Below, one piece after another: positions 33,039 to 41,473 of a stretch of DNA of 61,197 nucleotides. The position numbers and the translations under genes were made by a program. Each line of letters begins with the position of its first letter. Positions within the stretch are counted from its first letter, which is position 1. The notes under the pieces are model-generated. The model worked only from the letters and a program-made list of their open reading frames with translations. It was not told the DNA's origin and made no database searches. The stretch comes from Microcaldota archaeon. GTDB taxonomy: Archaea; Micrarchaeota; Micrarchaeia; Micrarchaeales; CABMGC01. The stretch spans positions 1 to 61,197 of the forward strand of contig JAJZJQ010000006.1 of assembly GCA_021851065.1 (NCBI GenBank), in the 5' to 3' direction.

Positions 33039-33770
33039 TTACATTGTCTGAAAGTGAGCACTCAGGGCCTCGCTCCCATTCTGGGTGATCCGCACGATTT
33101 CCACAGCGTGCTCTGTGGTTATACTGACCAGTCCTCTATCTTCCATTTGACTCAAAAGCGGTGATAGTTGGCCTCCATGGAAATTGAGGTTAGCATGCCC
33201 AAGCATATCTGCAAGATTAACTCGTGTGGTTCCTCCTGCACCTGAAATACTAAGGGTGTGCAATATTGTTGCCTCATCTGCGGTAATGCTTGCTGCCTTA
33301 TTTAGCCCAGCCACGCCTGGCTCCATAGCTCCACGTTGCTCAGTGTCGCTTCCTCTCCTTGCAGTATCCATAAATTCCTGCGCATCTCTGGCAACCGGGT
33401 GGTTCAATCCCTGTGCATCATCACCTGCAGCTGCGCGTGCCAGGCTGTAAAGGCCGCCTGCCAGTCTTACTTGTGAAGCTACTACATTTAGGTGGGCTGC
33501 ACCTGCTTCAGAGGAGACTCCTGCAGCGCCTACCTGATTGTTGTGCATCAGGGCTGCAATATACGTAAACGCCCCTGCTAGTTCCGGATCCTGTTCTTTT
33601 GCAGCCTGCCTTGCAAGATCCTCGAACAGCGCCCAGGGCTGCATGCCGCCACCTTGCCTGAAAATCCTACTAGACTTGTCCACTATCATGCTTCTCATCT
33701 GCGCGCTCATTCCTCTCTGGTCTGCAAATTTTTCCATTTTATCACGTTTTTGATCATCAAGATTTGTCAT
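33039..33770 (-). CDS. Hypothetical protein with C-terminal winged-helix-like region
   Basis: Unrecognised 243-residue protein. The N-terminus is basic and helical (DDQKRDKMEKFADQRGMSAQMRSMI), the centre is Ala-rich helical, and the last 75 residues (ADEATILHTLSISGAGGTTRVNLADMLGHANLNFHGGQLSPLLSQMEDRGLVSITTEHAVEIVRITQNG) read like a winged HTH. It could bind DNA, but the HTH is not certain. Start 33770 is preferred to 33875 because it overlaps the upstream gene by only 14 bp. It is probably co-transcribed with the gene at 33757-34227. Confidence 0.55.
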   Translation of the reverse strand: MTNLDDQKRDKMEKFADQRGMSAQMRSMIVDKSSRIFRQGGGMQPWALFEDLARQAAKEQDPELAGAFTYIAALMHNNQVGAAGVSSEAGAAHLNVVASQVRLAGGLYSLARAAAGDDAQGLNHPVARDAQEFMDTARRGSDTEQRGAMEPGVAGLNKAASITADEATILHTLSISGAGGTTRVNLADMLGHANLNFHGGQLSPLLSQMEDRGLVSITTEHAVEIVRITQNGSEALSAHFQTM

Positions 33771-34227
33771 GCGCAGGCCATAGCTGGACCCTCTGCCATT
33801 GCAGCAATTCCTGCCTGTACTTCTCCGGATGTGCGCTGATGTCTCTTGCAAGCTCCCTGAGCACCTTTCTAACATTCCTGGGACCTACGCACAGGCCCGG
33901 TCTGTCGCTGAAGATCTCCATAGCCTTTAGCTCTGCAAAGAATGGAGCAATCAAGTTGCCGGATACTACAAATGAGCGTGAGCTACTGCGAAATACGCTG
34001 CCATGTTCTATCTCTACGGAGCCATTGCGTATCATTATACGCGTTTCAGTGAAAGGAGCCACCCGAACTGCAGTGCTAAGGGCATTGCCCGTATAAAGCC
34101 CGCGGTACAGGCTCCAGCGCTGCATTGCACCTCTCCTGCGCATCCTTCCAATGGCCTTGCTGAACTCTCTGTCAGTCGGGCCTACGGGAGTAGGTTCACG
34201 CACTACTATGCTGCCGGTTTTTGCCAT
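33757..34227 (-). CDS. Hypothetical protein, paralogue of 35249-35824
   Basis: Unrecognised 156-residue protein related to the product of 35249-35824. Both have a central beta-rich part with (S)ET(R/T)xxxxNGSVxI-like strands and share VLRELARDxxAHPxxY in the C-terminal third (here VRKVLRELARDISAHPEKYRQ). No membrane segment is seen and the protein is basic. This suggests a small lineage-specific family. It forms a two-gene unit with the downstream winged-helix-like gene. Confidence 0.5.
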   Translation of the reverse strand: MAKTGSIVVREPTPVGPTDREFSKAIGRMRRRGAMQRWSLYRGLYTGNALSTAVRVAPFTETRIMIRNGSVEIEHGSVFRSSSRSFVVSGNLIAPFFAELKAMEIFSDRPGLCVGPRNVRKVLRELARDISAHPEKYRQELLQWQRVQLWPAHDKS

Positions 34228-34506
34228 GGTATCTGCCTGTTCACTTCATTCCCAACTGCATTAGGCTATGTACCTGGGGCTTCTCCTGCAAAGCGCGTAA
34301 GAGAGTCACCTCACTGGTATAAGTCCTTCTCTTTGATCTCCAAACCTCATATATAAAACCGTCAGGTCAGGCGTACAAAGCGCATACGGCAAGTTCCCTG
34401 CCCTTACTGTGAATCAGGGCAATGGGGCTATATTGTCGTAACCTAAGGCTCTCAAAACGCTTATAAACCAGGCTAATCAAGCTAGCCGTATACAGGTGCA
34501 TCAAAT

Positions 34507-35163
34507 ATGGCTGCAAGATTCAAGGAAGTTATTGTGGGCGGCAATCAGATGTTCATGTCACGCATAGAAGGTGCAAGAAAGCCGGGAGTTACGCTCAGGG
34601 AGACCCACTGGAGACTTAAAGACGCCATGGTGGAGGGGGAACCGGTGGCTCTGATTGGCATAGGCGTCAATGACATAGCCGCAATAATGGCCGACAGAGA
34701 ATTCGTGTCAAGCATCTCAAACAGTGGCGCGGAGAGAGTCAGGATCTGGGCCGGTCCAATAACCCTCTCGGGCAGCGGCCTGCGAGTAGGGGAGTACAGC
34801 CACCTTGAGGGCAGGGAACTAACTCCTGGAATAGGATACGATGTTGATGATACTATACTGGCATGGGGGCATCCCGGCGAGAGTCATTCTTACAACCTGC
34901 CACTGCTGCAGGTCAATAAAACCTCATATGCATGTGAACTGGGCCGGCGCTTCGAACTGGCTGTTGATGTCCACCCGAACCGTCTGGGCACCATGATACT
35001 TGGAAAGCTGGCACAGCAAGGATATGTGCCCGGCGAACACCTGGCAGAGATCGGAAGCGGGCACAAAGGGCATGTCAGTCCTAAGACAAGGGGGCGTAGG
35101 GCAAAGGAAGTAGACGAGGCAGTGAAATACGGTGCCATGTGGACAGGAGCACATCGCAAATGA
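34507..35163 (+). CDS. Hypothetical protein, 218 residues
   Basis: Unrecognised. Soluble alpha/beta protein with GVTLRETHWRLKDAMVEGEPVALIGIGVNDIAAIMADREFV (about 27-68) and a basic C-terminus (HKGHVSPKTRGRRAKEVDEAVKYG). It has a TATA-like box GCTTATAAAC (about 34458-34467) 40 bp upstream of the ATG. It stands alone, divergent from the 33757-34227 pair. Confidence 0.5.
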   Translation: MAARFKEVIVGGNQMFMSRIEGARKPGVTLRETHWRLKDAMVEGEPVALIGIGVNDIAAIMADREFVSSISNSGAERVRIWAGPITLSGSGLRVGEYSHLEGRELTPGIGYDVDDTILAWGHPGESHSYNLPLLQVNKTSYACELGRRFELAVDVHPNRLGTMILGKLAQQGYVPGEHLAEIGSGHKGHVSPKTRGRRAKEVDEAVKYGAMWTGAHRK

Positions 35164-35248
35164 ATATCTGCCCTGCTATGTGGCTAAATGCCTGCCCTTA
35201 TCCATGCGCTGCGACGCATCCCATCCATAGCGCACTTAATCGACGTCT

Positions 35249-35824
35249 TCAGTCTGCCCTATGCTGCTGCCACGGGGCGTTAACAGGCCATACTCTTGGC
35301 CAGCCAGGCCCGCTAGTCGGCCAGTGCGGCAAATCCTTGCTGATACCTGGATTCCCCCTTCCCTTTCCAGACCGCCTAACCTGGTTATACTTGTGACTGC
35401 CACCTATCTGATAATCGCCGGGATGCGCCCTCATGTCTCTTGCAAGCTCCCTGAGCACTGCTCTCACTCCATTTGCCTCCCTGCTAAACGACATCTGCCA
35501 ATCAAGTTCCTTCTTATTTTCCAGTACATCAAAGAATATGCTGCCTCTTCGCGCTGGCACTAAAAATGATTGTGGCCCTATTCGGCTAAATGGCCCTGCC
35601 GGCTTACGTAAACTGCGATCTATGCCCACGCTGCCGCGATTCAGCGTGACTGTAGTCTCACTGAAATATGTGGTGCGGGATATTGTCATCATATTTCCAG
35701 AACGGCTTAAGCTCCAGTGCCCTGCAACGCTCGGCCTGCACATGCTGCTTAGGGCCCTTTGGAAATTCTTGTCTTCAATGTTTGCAGGAGTTTTCATAAC
35801 CTGCGATCTCATAAAATGTGCCAT
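35249..35824 (-). CDS. Hypothetical protein, paralogue of 33757-34227
   Basis: Unrecognised 191-residue protein. It shares with the neighbouring paralogue WSLxR followed by beta strands, the sequence around SETTVTLNRGSVGIDRS, and VRAVLRELARDMRAHPGDYQ. The C-terminal 45 residues are a different, basic, Pro/Trp-containing tail that looks low in conservation. Three in-frame starts exist (35824, 35812, 35797); the A+T-rich region just upstream favours one of the later two. Confidence 0.45.
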   Translation of the reverse strand: MAHFMRSQVMKTPANIEDKNFQRALSSMCRPSVAGHWSLSRSGNMMTISRTTYFSETTVTLNRGSVGIDRSLRKPAGPFSRIGPQSFLVPARRGSIFFDVLENKKELDWQMSFSREANGVRAVLRELARDMRAHPGDYQIGGSHKYNQVRRSGKGRGNPGISKDLPHWPTSGPGWPRVWPVNAPWQQHRAD

Positions 35825-36074
35825 ATTATCTACATTTTTACGGTGTTGCTATTGCCATGTCTGCGCATATCCGGCTGCGTTCCGCGACTCAACTGCTCTT
35901 GGGAAAGACTGCATATCGTTGCATCTGCACGTCTCCTATTTATTGTTTTGCTACAGGGCCTTCTTTGAGCAACCTGGTGCATAAACTGCCTAATTTACAA
36001 GCATCGCAAGGGAACGTGCAGGCTAAGCATGCAAAAGCTTAAGAATGAGGCATTGTGGGTATAATGCGACTTGT

Positions 36075-36632
36075 ATGGAAATGCAAACTGCTGCAAGGAC
36101 TGCAAGCACATCAAAACTGGAGGCAGTCGCAATAGCAGCGCTCAGGATGTCAGATGATGGTATACAGGTAAGTCAATTCCATAGGGCCATTAGGAATGCA
36201 AGGCGCAATGTCATTGCCCTTGAAAGTATCCTTCCTGAAGGCTTCTTGCCCCAAGACGCCGTAGTGCTTGTGCCAGCGCAGATACGGGTTGCATGGATGA
36301 CGGACGAAGGCGCAAGGGCTGCACTGCGCTCAAATCCGCTTCTCACTAAGCAGGTAGGCCTTGCGCTAGAGAAGCTCCCATCCGGGGGGATCACCACGCT
36401 ATATGTAATTAATGATAGTTTTTATCCAATACCCTCTGATCTATCCAGATACCAGAAACTTGTCGCGTCCTACGAGGGAAGGGAGATGCGGCATGCTGGC
36501 TCTGGTCCTGTTGTAGCGGATGGATCAAACTCGGTTTACAGAAGGCTATGTTTCTCAGCAGATGACCTGCCCGACTCTGTTTTCAGGGTGGCGTATCATA
36601 TTCCAGAACCTGTTATAGCACCGGACGCATAA
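36075..36632 (+). CDS. Hypothetical protein, 185 residues
   Basis: Unrecognised. The protein has an N-terminal helical segment (SKLEAVAIAALRMSDDGIQVSQFHRAIRNARRNVIALESIL, about 14-54) that resembles a small winged-helix domain, a middle beta part and no membrane segment. The frame is open back to 36045; ATG 36075 is preferred because it leaves room for a promoter near GGGTATAATG. The neighbourhood (33-37 kb) is filled with similar orphan genes. Confidence 0.45.
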   Translation: MEMQTAARTASTSKLEAVAIAALRMSDDGIQVSQFHRAIRNARRNVIALESILPEGFLPQDAVVLVPAQIRVAWMTDEGARAALRSNPLLTKQVGLALEKLPSGGITTLYVINDSFYPIPSDLSRYQKLVASYEGREMRHAGSGPVVADGSNSVYRRLCFSADDLPDSVFRVAYHIPEPVIAPDA

Positions 36633-37088
36633 ACTGCAGCTATACGGGATATTCCGGGCTTCACTGCCGCGCAATGCGGCAAAAGCAGCACCAAAAGGCA
36701 GCAAATAACCACGCTCTCAATAACACCGATGCGCATGAATGGCAAAATTTTATATGCAGATCCACTTCCCACTGTTTTTTCTGATTTCCTGCAGGCGCAT
36801 TGTGAAATGGCCCAAGCTATCCCGGATTACCCTGCCGCAAGATCATGCCTGCACCAGCATGCCTTGGGGCGTCTTGCGCGTAGCACAAATAAGGCGTCAT
36901 AAACCCCACGCGCATTCCCATTGCAAATCCCAGTGCAGCGGCAATACTGCTTTATGCAGCAGTCCAAATACCACTGGCCATATTGCCATACCTGCCTATC
37001 AATCGCAGCGCTCCTTTGATCTTACTGGAAAACCTGCAGCCAGCTCTTGCAAGGCAGGCTCACATTCATATTACTTGATTTGATATAG
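36633..37088. other. Gene-free stretch
   Basis: This 456-bp interval has no supported gene. An open frame at 36739-37083 has irregular composition (many Cys, His, Ser) unlike neighbouring proteins and is judged noise. The only feature noticed is a weak A+T-rich box (CATTCATATTAC, about 37062-37073) upstream of the ATPase gene. Confidence 0.4.
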
Positions 37089-38504
37089 ATGAGTGATGGC
37101 ATGGAGGTAAATCTCGCAGGCGGTGTTGGCATCAATGCCCAGACCGTCATGACTGGCAGGGGATGCGCCATAGGCCAGAGCGGATCAGGCAAGTCTTTCC
37201 TGGCTGGGGTGGTGGCTGAGGAACTGTGCAAGGCGAGCATGCCTTTTTGCATAATAGACACGGAGGGGGAATACTCCTCCCTAAGGTCGATCTCGCGCAA
37301 TGTGATTGTGGTGGGGGGCGATCATGGCGATATAAGTCTTGATGTGGACTTCGGAAAGCTCTTTGGGGCAAGCATAGCAAGCGAGATACAGGTAGTTCTT
37401 GATCTGTCCGATGAGATTGACAAGAATTCCGTAGCCCAGAAGGCCCTCACAGCGCTCTACGACCTAGAGAGCAGGATGCGCAAGCCTTATCTTGTGATAA
37501 TAGAGGAGGCAGACAAGTTCGCCCCGCAGGTTACCCGCACCAAGGTCGCCAATATGGTTGAAGAGATAAGCGTACGTGGCAGGAAACGGGGCATAGGCTT
37601 ATTCATAACTACTCAAAGGCCGGCAAACATAAGCAAGAACGTCCTGGCCCAATGCTCCTACGGTTTCGTCGGAAGGCTCACCATTGAGAATGACATCAAT
37701 GCACTGCGCATACTGTTCAGCAGCAGCGATAAGCTCGCAAGCATAACCCGCCTCACAACTGGCGAGTTCATACCCTTTGGTCTTGACTTCTCCGATAGAT
37801 TCAGGGTAAAGCCAAGGGAAGCCGAGCATACCGGCAGCACCCCTCAGGTGGGCATTCACAGGCCTTCAAGCGGCAGGATAGCTAGCGTGATAAAGGAGCT
37901 CTCAGGCGGCAGGGAAGCGGCAAGCATGATGGCAACAGCAAGGCATTCCCAAAGGCAGGCTGCCGGGCAGGCTATAAGCTCACTGCCATTATCTGTCAGC
38001 ATCGATGACGCCACAAGCATGGCAAGGGACATGGCAAGACGCAGGTTCCTTATAGCCGGCGAGGCTGTGGAGATGGTGGATGGCGTAGAGCTAAAATACA
38101 TGCCTCTGGCATCTCTCACCCTCAGGTTTCCAACCGGAAGGCGCAACGAGTACCTTGAGTACAGCTGCATGGTGGATGGCAGCAACCGCATGGTGCGCCT
38201 TGGCAAGTGCATCGACGTGCTCAGGATCGACGCAGGCAGCAGCCATGACGGGAACCCGGCATACAAGCGGTATCTGATGAAAGAGCCTGCTGGCGCAGTG
38301 AAGGTCCAGGCCGACAAAGAAGACCTGCTGATACCTGTGAACGAGAGGAAGATCAAGGGTTTCATCTCAAGGATATTCCCAGACGCAGTGATAGCCAGAT
38401 TCGACGTGGTTCATGCCCCTGTGTATAGAATAACGCTTAGAAGAGGCAACAGGGTAAGGGTATTTGGCATCGATGGCGTATACGGAAAGAAGGTTGATGT
38501 TTGA
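37089..38504 (+). CDS. HerA/DUF87-type ATPase
   Basis: The 471-residue protein is a P-loop NTPase of the HerA/FtsK superfamily. Walker A is GQSGSGKS (29-36), IIDTEGEYSSL follows at 55-65, Walker B is YLVIIEEADKF (134-144) and the sensor motif is TTQRPANISKNVLAQC (174-189). Its role could be DNA translocation or pumping. The C-terminal 170 residues are not recognised. No nurA nuclease gene is nearby, so it is probably not the repair HerA. The next gene overlaps its 3' end or follows by 10 bp. Confidence 0.82.
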   Translation: MSDGMEVNLAGGVGINAQTVMTGRGCAIGQSGSGKSFLAGVVAEELCKASMPFCIIDTEGEYSSLRSISRNVIVVGGDHGDISLDVDFGKLFGASIASEIQVVLDLSDEIDKNSVAQKALTALYDLESRMRKPYLVIIEEADKFAPQVTRTKVANMVEEISVRGRKRGIGLFITTQRPANISKNVLAQCSYGFVGRLTIENDINALRILFSSSDKLASITRLTTGEFIPFGLDFSDRFRVKPREAEHTGSTPQVGIHRPSSGRIASVIKELSGGREAASMMATARHSQRQAAGQAISSLPLSVSIDDATSMARDMARRRFLIAGEAVEMVDGVELKYMPLASLTLRFPTGRRNEYLEYSCMVDGSNRMVRLGKCIDVLRIDAGSSHDGNPAYKRYLMKEPAGAVKVQADKEDLLIPVNERKIKGFISRIFPDAVIARFDVVHAPVYRITLRRGNRVRVFGIDGVYGKKVDV

Positions 38505-38514
38505 AGATGTTTCC

Positions 38515-39531
38515 ATGCGCCGCATATACCTGCTGCCTATTGCGATATTCATTGTCATTGCTATGGCTCTCCATTTCTACTTCAATGGCTCTGCCGCCCA
38601 TGGCGTGGCGCAGGCTGCCGGAACCTATCCGCAGGACCTGTGCGTTAACGGCATGCCAATAAACGGCACTGCCCTGGGATTTGCAATGGGGAGCGGGATA
38701 AGGTGCTTTAGGACCGACATAACTCTCAGCCCTGAGCAGATATCATTTGCGGCAAATGCCACCGGCTCCGGAGCGCAGTTTCTTGGCATACTGGACTATG
38801 ACACTGTAGGGGCGCACCCTTCCCAGGGCGGCTGCCTGTCCGGATGCAACTGGACGCTCGCAGACTGGAATGCAAGCGTATACAATGCCGTTGCAGCCTA
38901 TCCGGGGGTGAACGAGTGGGAAATATACAATGAGCCTCTTGCCACACTGTTCATGAGCGGATACGATAACGGAAGCGCACTCAATTACTTCAACATGATA
39001 AGAAGCGCATACACGATAATAAAGTCAAAGGAGCCCAACGCGACAATTGTCTGCTTTGGCGGAGCAGAGCTGTATCCTCCGCAGCAGGTGCAGTACGAAT
39101 ACCAGTTCTATGACAAGGTATGGCAGTATGGCGCGTCAAGATACTGCAACGCCATATCGATACATGCCTACAGCCTCCCCTTCTACAGCTTAAATCAGAC
39201 GATAGGGGGCAACATAACTCTTGGTATGTATTACGCAGCTGTGCTGGGCGCATACGAGAACATGACGGGAAAACCAATATGGATAACAGAAACCGGGATC
39301 ACGTCAAACAACTGGGCATCCGGCCTAAACCTCTCCGAATACAAACAGGCATCATTCCTCAGCCAGGACCTGTCATTCTTCTCGCACTACAGCTTCGTCA
39401 AGCGCATATACTGGTTTGACTTCATGGACTCGCCTGGAGGCACGCAGGACTACGGGCTGCTAAATGGCAGCATGCATCCAAAGCCTGCCTGGTACGCCTT
39501 CCTGCGCTTCGTGCACAACTCGACTGCATAA
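38515..39531 (+). CDS. Secreted glycoside hydrolase-like (clan A) protein
   Basis: The 338-residue protein has an N-terminal membrane/signal segment (IYLLPIAIFIVIAMALHFYF, residues 4-23) and a TIM-barrel-type hydrolase body. The acid/base glutamate is in EWEIYNEP (Glu140) and the nucleophile glutamate in IWITETG (Glu259), as in clan A families such as GH5 and GH39. It would cleave or remodel polysaccharide outside the cell. Cysteines (LCVNG, RCFRT, GGCLSGC) could form disulfides. An alternative start at 38497 overlaps the HerA-like gene, so the two are likely co-transcribed. Confidence 0.75.
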   Translation: MRRIYLLPIAIFIVIAMALHFYFNGSAAHGVAQAAGTYPQDLCVNGMPINGTALGFAMGSGIRCFRTDITLSPEQISFAANATGSGAQFLGILDYDTVGAHPSQGGCLSGCNWTLADWNASVYNAVAAYPGVNEWEIYNEPLATLFMSGYDNGSALNYFNMIRSAYTIIKSKEPNATIVCFGGAELYPPQQVQYEYQFYDKVWQYGASRYCNAISIHAYSLPFYSLNQTIGGNITLGMYYAAVLGAYENMTGKPIWITETGITSNNWASGLNLSEYKQASFLSQDLSFFSHYSFVKRIYWFDFMDSPGGTQDYGLLNGSMHPKPAWYAFLRFVHNSTA

Positions 39532-39725
39532 GCATGCTATGCCGTGTATTACGCAAACCTGGGTTTCAGCGCCTGCAAGTGCCAATGCAGATTCCTCCAG
39601 TGCTCGCCTAATAATGCCAAGCGATTTATTACTGCGCAGCACAAAATACCATGGCCTTAATAGCAAAGTCCCGCAGGTCAGTAAAGTTTCATCCTGCTGC
39701 CTATGAAATGTTTATTAATCTTGGA

Positions 39726-39745
39726 TGCATGCTAGCTAGCATGCA
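39726..39745. promoter_or_regulatory. 20-bp perfect palindrome at the start of the SPFH gene
   Basis: TGCATGCTAG followed by its exact complement CTAGCATGCA spans 39726-39745 and includes the preferred start codon at 39741. It lies about 15 bp after a TATA-like TTTATTAAT. Such a position would suit a repressor or an RNA hairpin covering the start. Confidence 0.5.
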
Positions 39746-40682
39746 GACTTATGCGGGCTCTGACCTTGCCATATTGATAGATGTTATTGTTGCAGGCATA
39801 ATAGGCGCCATATCCACGGTGCTGGGCGGATCTGTTACTGGAGCTATAATCGGGGCAGTTGTGTTCCTGCTGCTGCTTGCCATGTCAATAAGGGTTATAA
39901 GCGAGTGGAATCGCATGCCAGTGCTAAGACTGGGCAGGTACAAGGGCATAGTCGGGCCAGGATTCGTCACAATACTCCCGATAATAGAGAGCACACCGCA
40001 GTCCATAGACTTGAGGGTGATAAGCACTACTTTTAGCGCCGAGCAGACCCTCACAAAGGACAACGTGCCGGTAAACGTCGATGCCATACTGTTCTGGCAG
40101 GTGGATGACCCTGAGAGGACGGTGCTCAACGTGCAGTCGTACATGGATTCCGTGCAGCTCGCATCCCAGACTGCCATGAGGGATGTTATAGGCAAGAGCA
40201 TACTATCTGACATGCTCGCAGGAAGGGACATAATAGGCAAGGACATACAGGGTCTTATAGAAGCCAGGGTGATGACCTGGGGCGTCAAGGCGATATCAGT
40301 AGAGATACGCGACGTGAGAATTCCGCAGGACCTGCAGGAGGCCATGTCACGCGTAGCAACATCCCAGAGGGAGAAGGACTCAAGGGTCATACTCGCAGAA
40401 TCCGAATCACTTGCTGCAGACAAGATGATCGAGGCGTCAAAGAAGTACCAGACAGACATATATGCCATGCAGCTAAGGGCTCTAAACATGATGTACGAGA
40501 TGACTCTTAACGGCAAGAATCTCATGGTGTTCATACCTACTGACAGCAAGGGCTTCAGCATGCCAACGCCGCTGGGCATAGCCGGGCTCGAGGAGATGAA
40601 CAAGCAGATGCAAAGATATAGCCAGCAGCAGGACAACGCGCCGCAGCAAAAGCAGTCAAAGATAAAGCCTAGCAAGAAATAG
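39741..40682 (+). CDS. SPFH/Band 7 (stomatin-like) membrane protein
   Basis: The 313-residue protein has one or two N-terminal hydrophobic segments (about 10-52) and a Band 7 domain: RYKGIVGPGFVTILPIIESTPQSIDLRV, then TKDNVPVNVDAILFWQVDDPERTVLNV, and RDVIGKSILSDMLAGRDIIG. An Ala/Glu-rich coiled coil and a Gln-rich C-terminus follow. SPFH proteins form oligomeric membrane scaffolds. Its usual partner, an NfeD-type gene, is not adjacent. The start at 39741 is chosen from the TATA box at about 39711-39717; the open frame begins at 39651. Confidence 0.85.
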   Translation: MQTYAGSDLAILIDVIVAGIIGAISTVLGGSVTGAIIGAVVFLLLLAMSIRVISEWNRMPVLRLGRYKGIVGPGFVTILPIIESTPQSIDLRVISTTFSAEQTLTKDNVPVNVDAILFWQVDDPERTVLNVQSYMDSVQLASQTAMRDVIGKSILSDMLAGRDIIGKDIQGLIEARVMTWGVKAISVEIRDVRIPQDLQEAMSRVATSQREKDSRVILAESESLAADKMIEASKKYQTDIYAMQLRALNMMYEMTLNGKNLMVFIPTDSKGFSMPTPLGIAGLEEMNKQMQRYSQQQDNAPQQKQSKIKPSKK

Positions 40683-40790
40683 GCCCAGCGTAAGGGAAGG
40701 GGATAGATGATCCGTGCCTCTAATGCGTGCAAATCCGTTTAACGTAAACGCAGGCGATACACATAAAGAGCACCATGCTGGTAAATTTTC

Positions 40791-41456
40791 ATGGAATACA
40801 GCAATTCCAAGGGTCTAGTATGGTATGCGTGCTACGGATCCAATATGCTGGAAGATAGGTTCAGGCGCTACATCCTTGGAGGAAAGATCGGCGGAACAGA
40901 CCATGTTGAGCCAGGATGCGATGACAAAACCCTGCCTCTTGAGTCACACCCGCTTGCAATACCATATCCTCTCTACTTCGCAGGCTACTCCCCGCGGTGG
41001 GGAGGTACAAGCGGGGCCTTCGTGGATCTACGCATGGAGGACGCAAAAAGCCGCTTTACATTGGCGAAGATGTATCTTATAAAAACAATCCAGTTCCTTG
41101 AAGTCGTAAAACAGGAGAACGACCAGAACTCGGCCGTGCATGTGGACTTTAAAAAGCTGGTCAGGGACGGCAGCTACAATTTTGATGCAAGTGGCGCGTA
41201 TGGGAAAGCTATTCATGTTGGCAAGTTTAGCGGCATTGAGTGCGTGACCTTCACAAGCGCAGCGGGAATGGACCGCATGCCTATAGGAAAGCCATCGGAA
41301 GCCTACCTCAGGGTAATAATGTCCGGCCTGCGCGAGACGTGGAACCTCGGCGCAGAGAAAATAGCCGACTACCTGATAAGCAAGCCCGGCGTGGCTGGGA
41401 ACTATGGCCTACAGCAGCTGCTTGACATGCAGAAGGTAAAGATGCGCGCGCGCTAG
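40791..41456 (+). CDS. Gamma-glutamylcyclotransferase-like protein
   Basis: The 221-residue protein begins with WYACYGSNMLEDRF (11-24), the (Y/F)GSN substrate-binding signature of the GGCT fold. A beta-barrel body with YFAGYSPRWGGTSGAFVDL and KMYLIKTIQFLEVVKQE follows. GGCT enzymes release 5-oxoproline from gamma-glutamyl amino acids; related proteins have other roles, and the catalytic Glu is not certain here. It is convergent, 17 bp apart, with the GCS2-like ligase gene, which suggests a shared pathway. Confidence 0.65.
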   Translation: MEYSNSKGLVWYACYGSNMLEDRFRRYILGGKIGGTDHVEPGCDDKTLPLESHPLAIPYPLYFAGYSPRWGGTSGAFVDLRMEDAKSRFTLAKMYLIKTIQFLEVVKQENDQNSAVHVDFKKLVRDGSYNFDASGAYGKAIHVGKFSGIECVTFTSAAGMDRMPIGKPSEAYLRVIMSGLRETWNLGAEKIADYLISKPGVAGNYGLQQLLDMQKVKMRAR

Positions 41457-41473
41457 CCTTGCGGCTGTGCCGT

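Noticed and set aside
36739-37083. Open frame of 114 codons
   Set aside because: Composition is irregular (many Cys, His and Ser), with no coherent fold or start signal and no similarity to neighbouring proteins. It was treated as non-coding.
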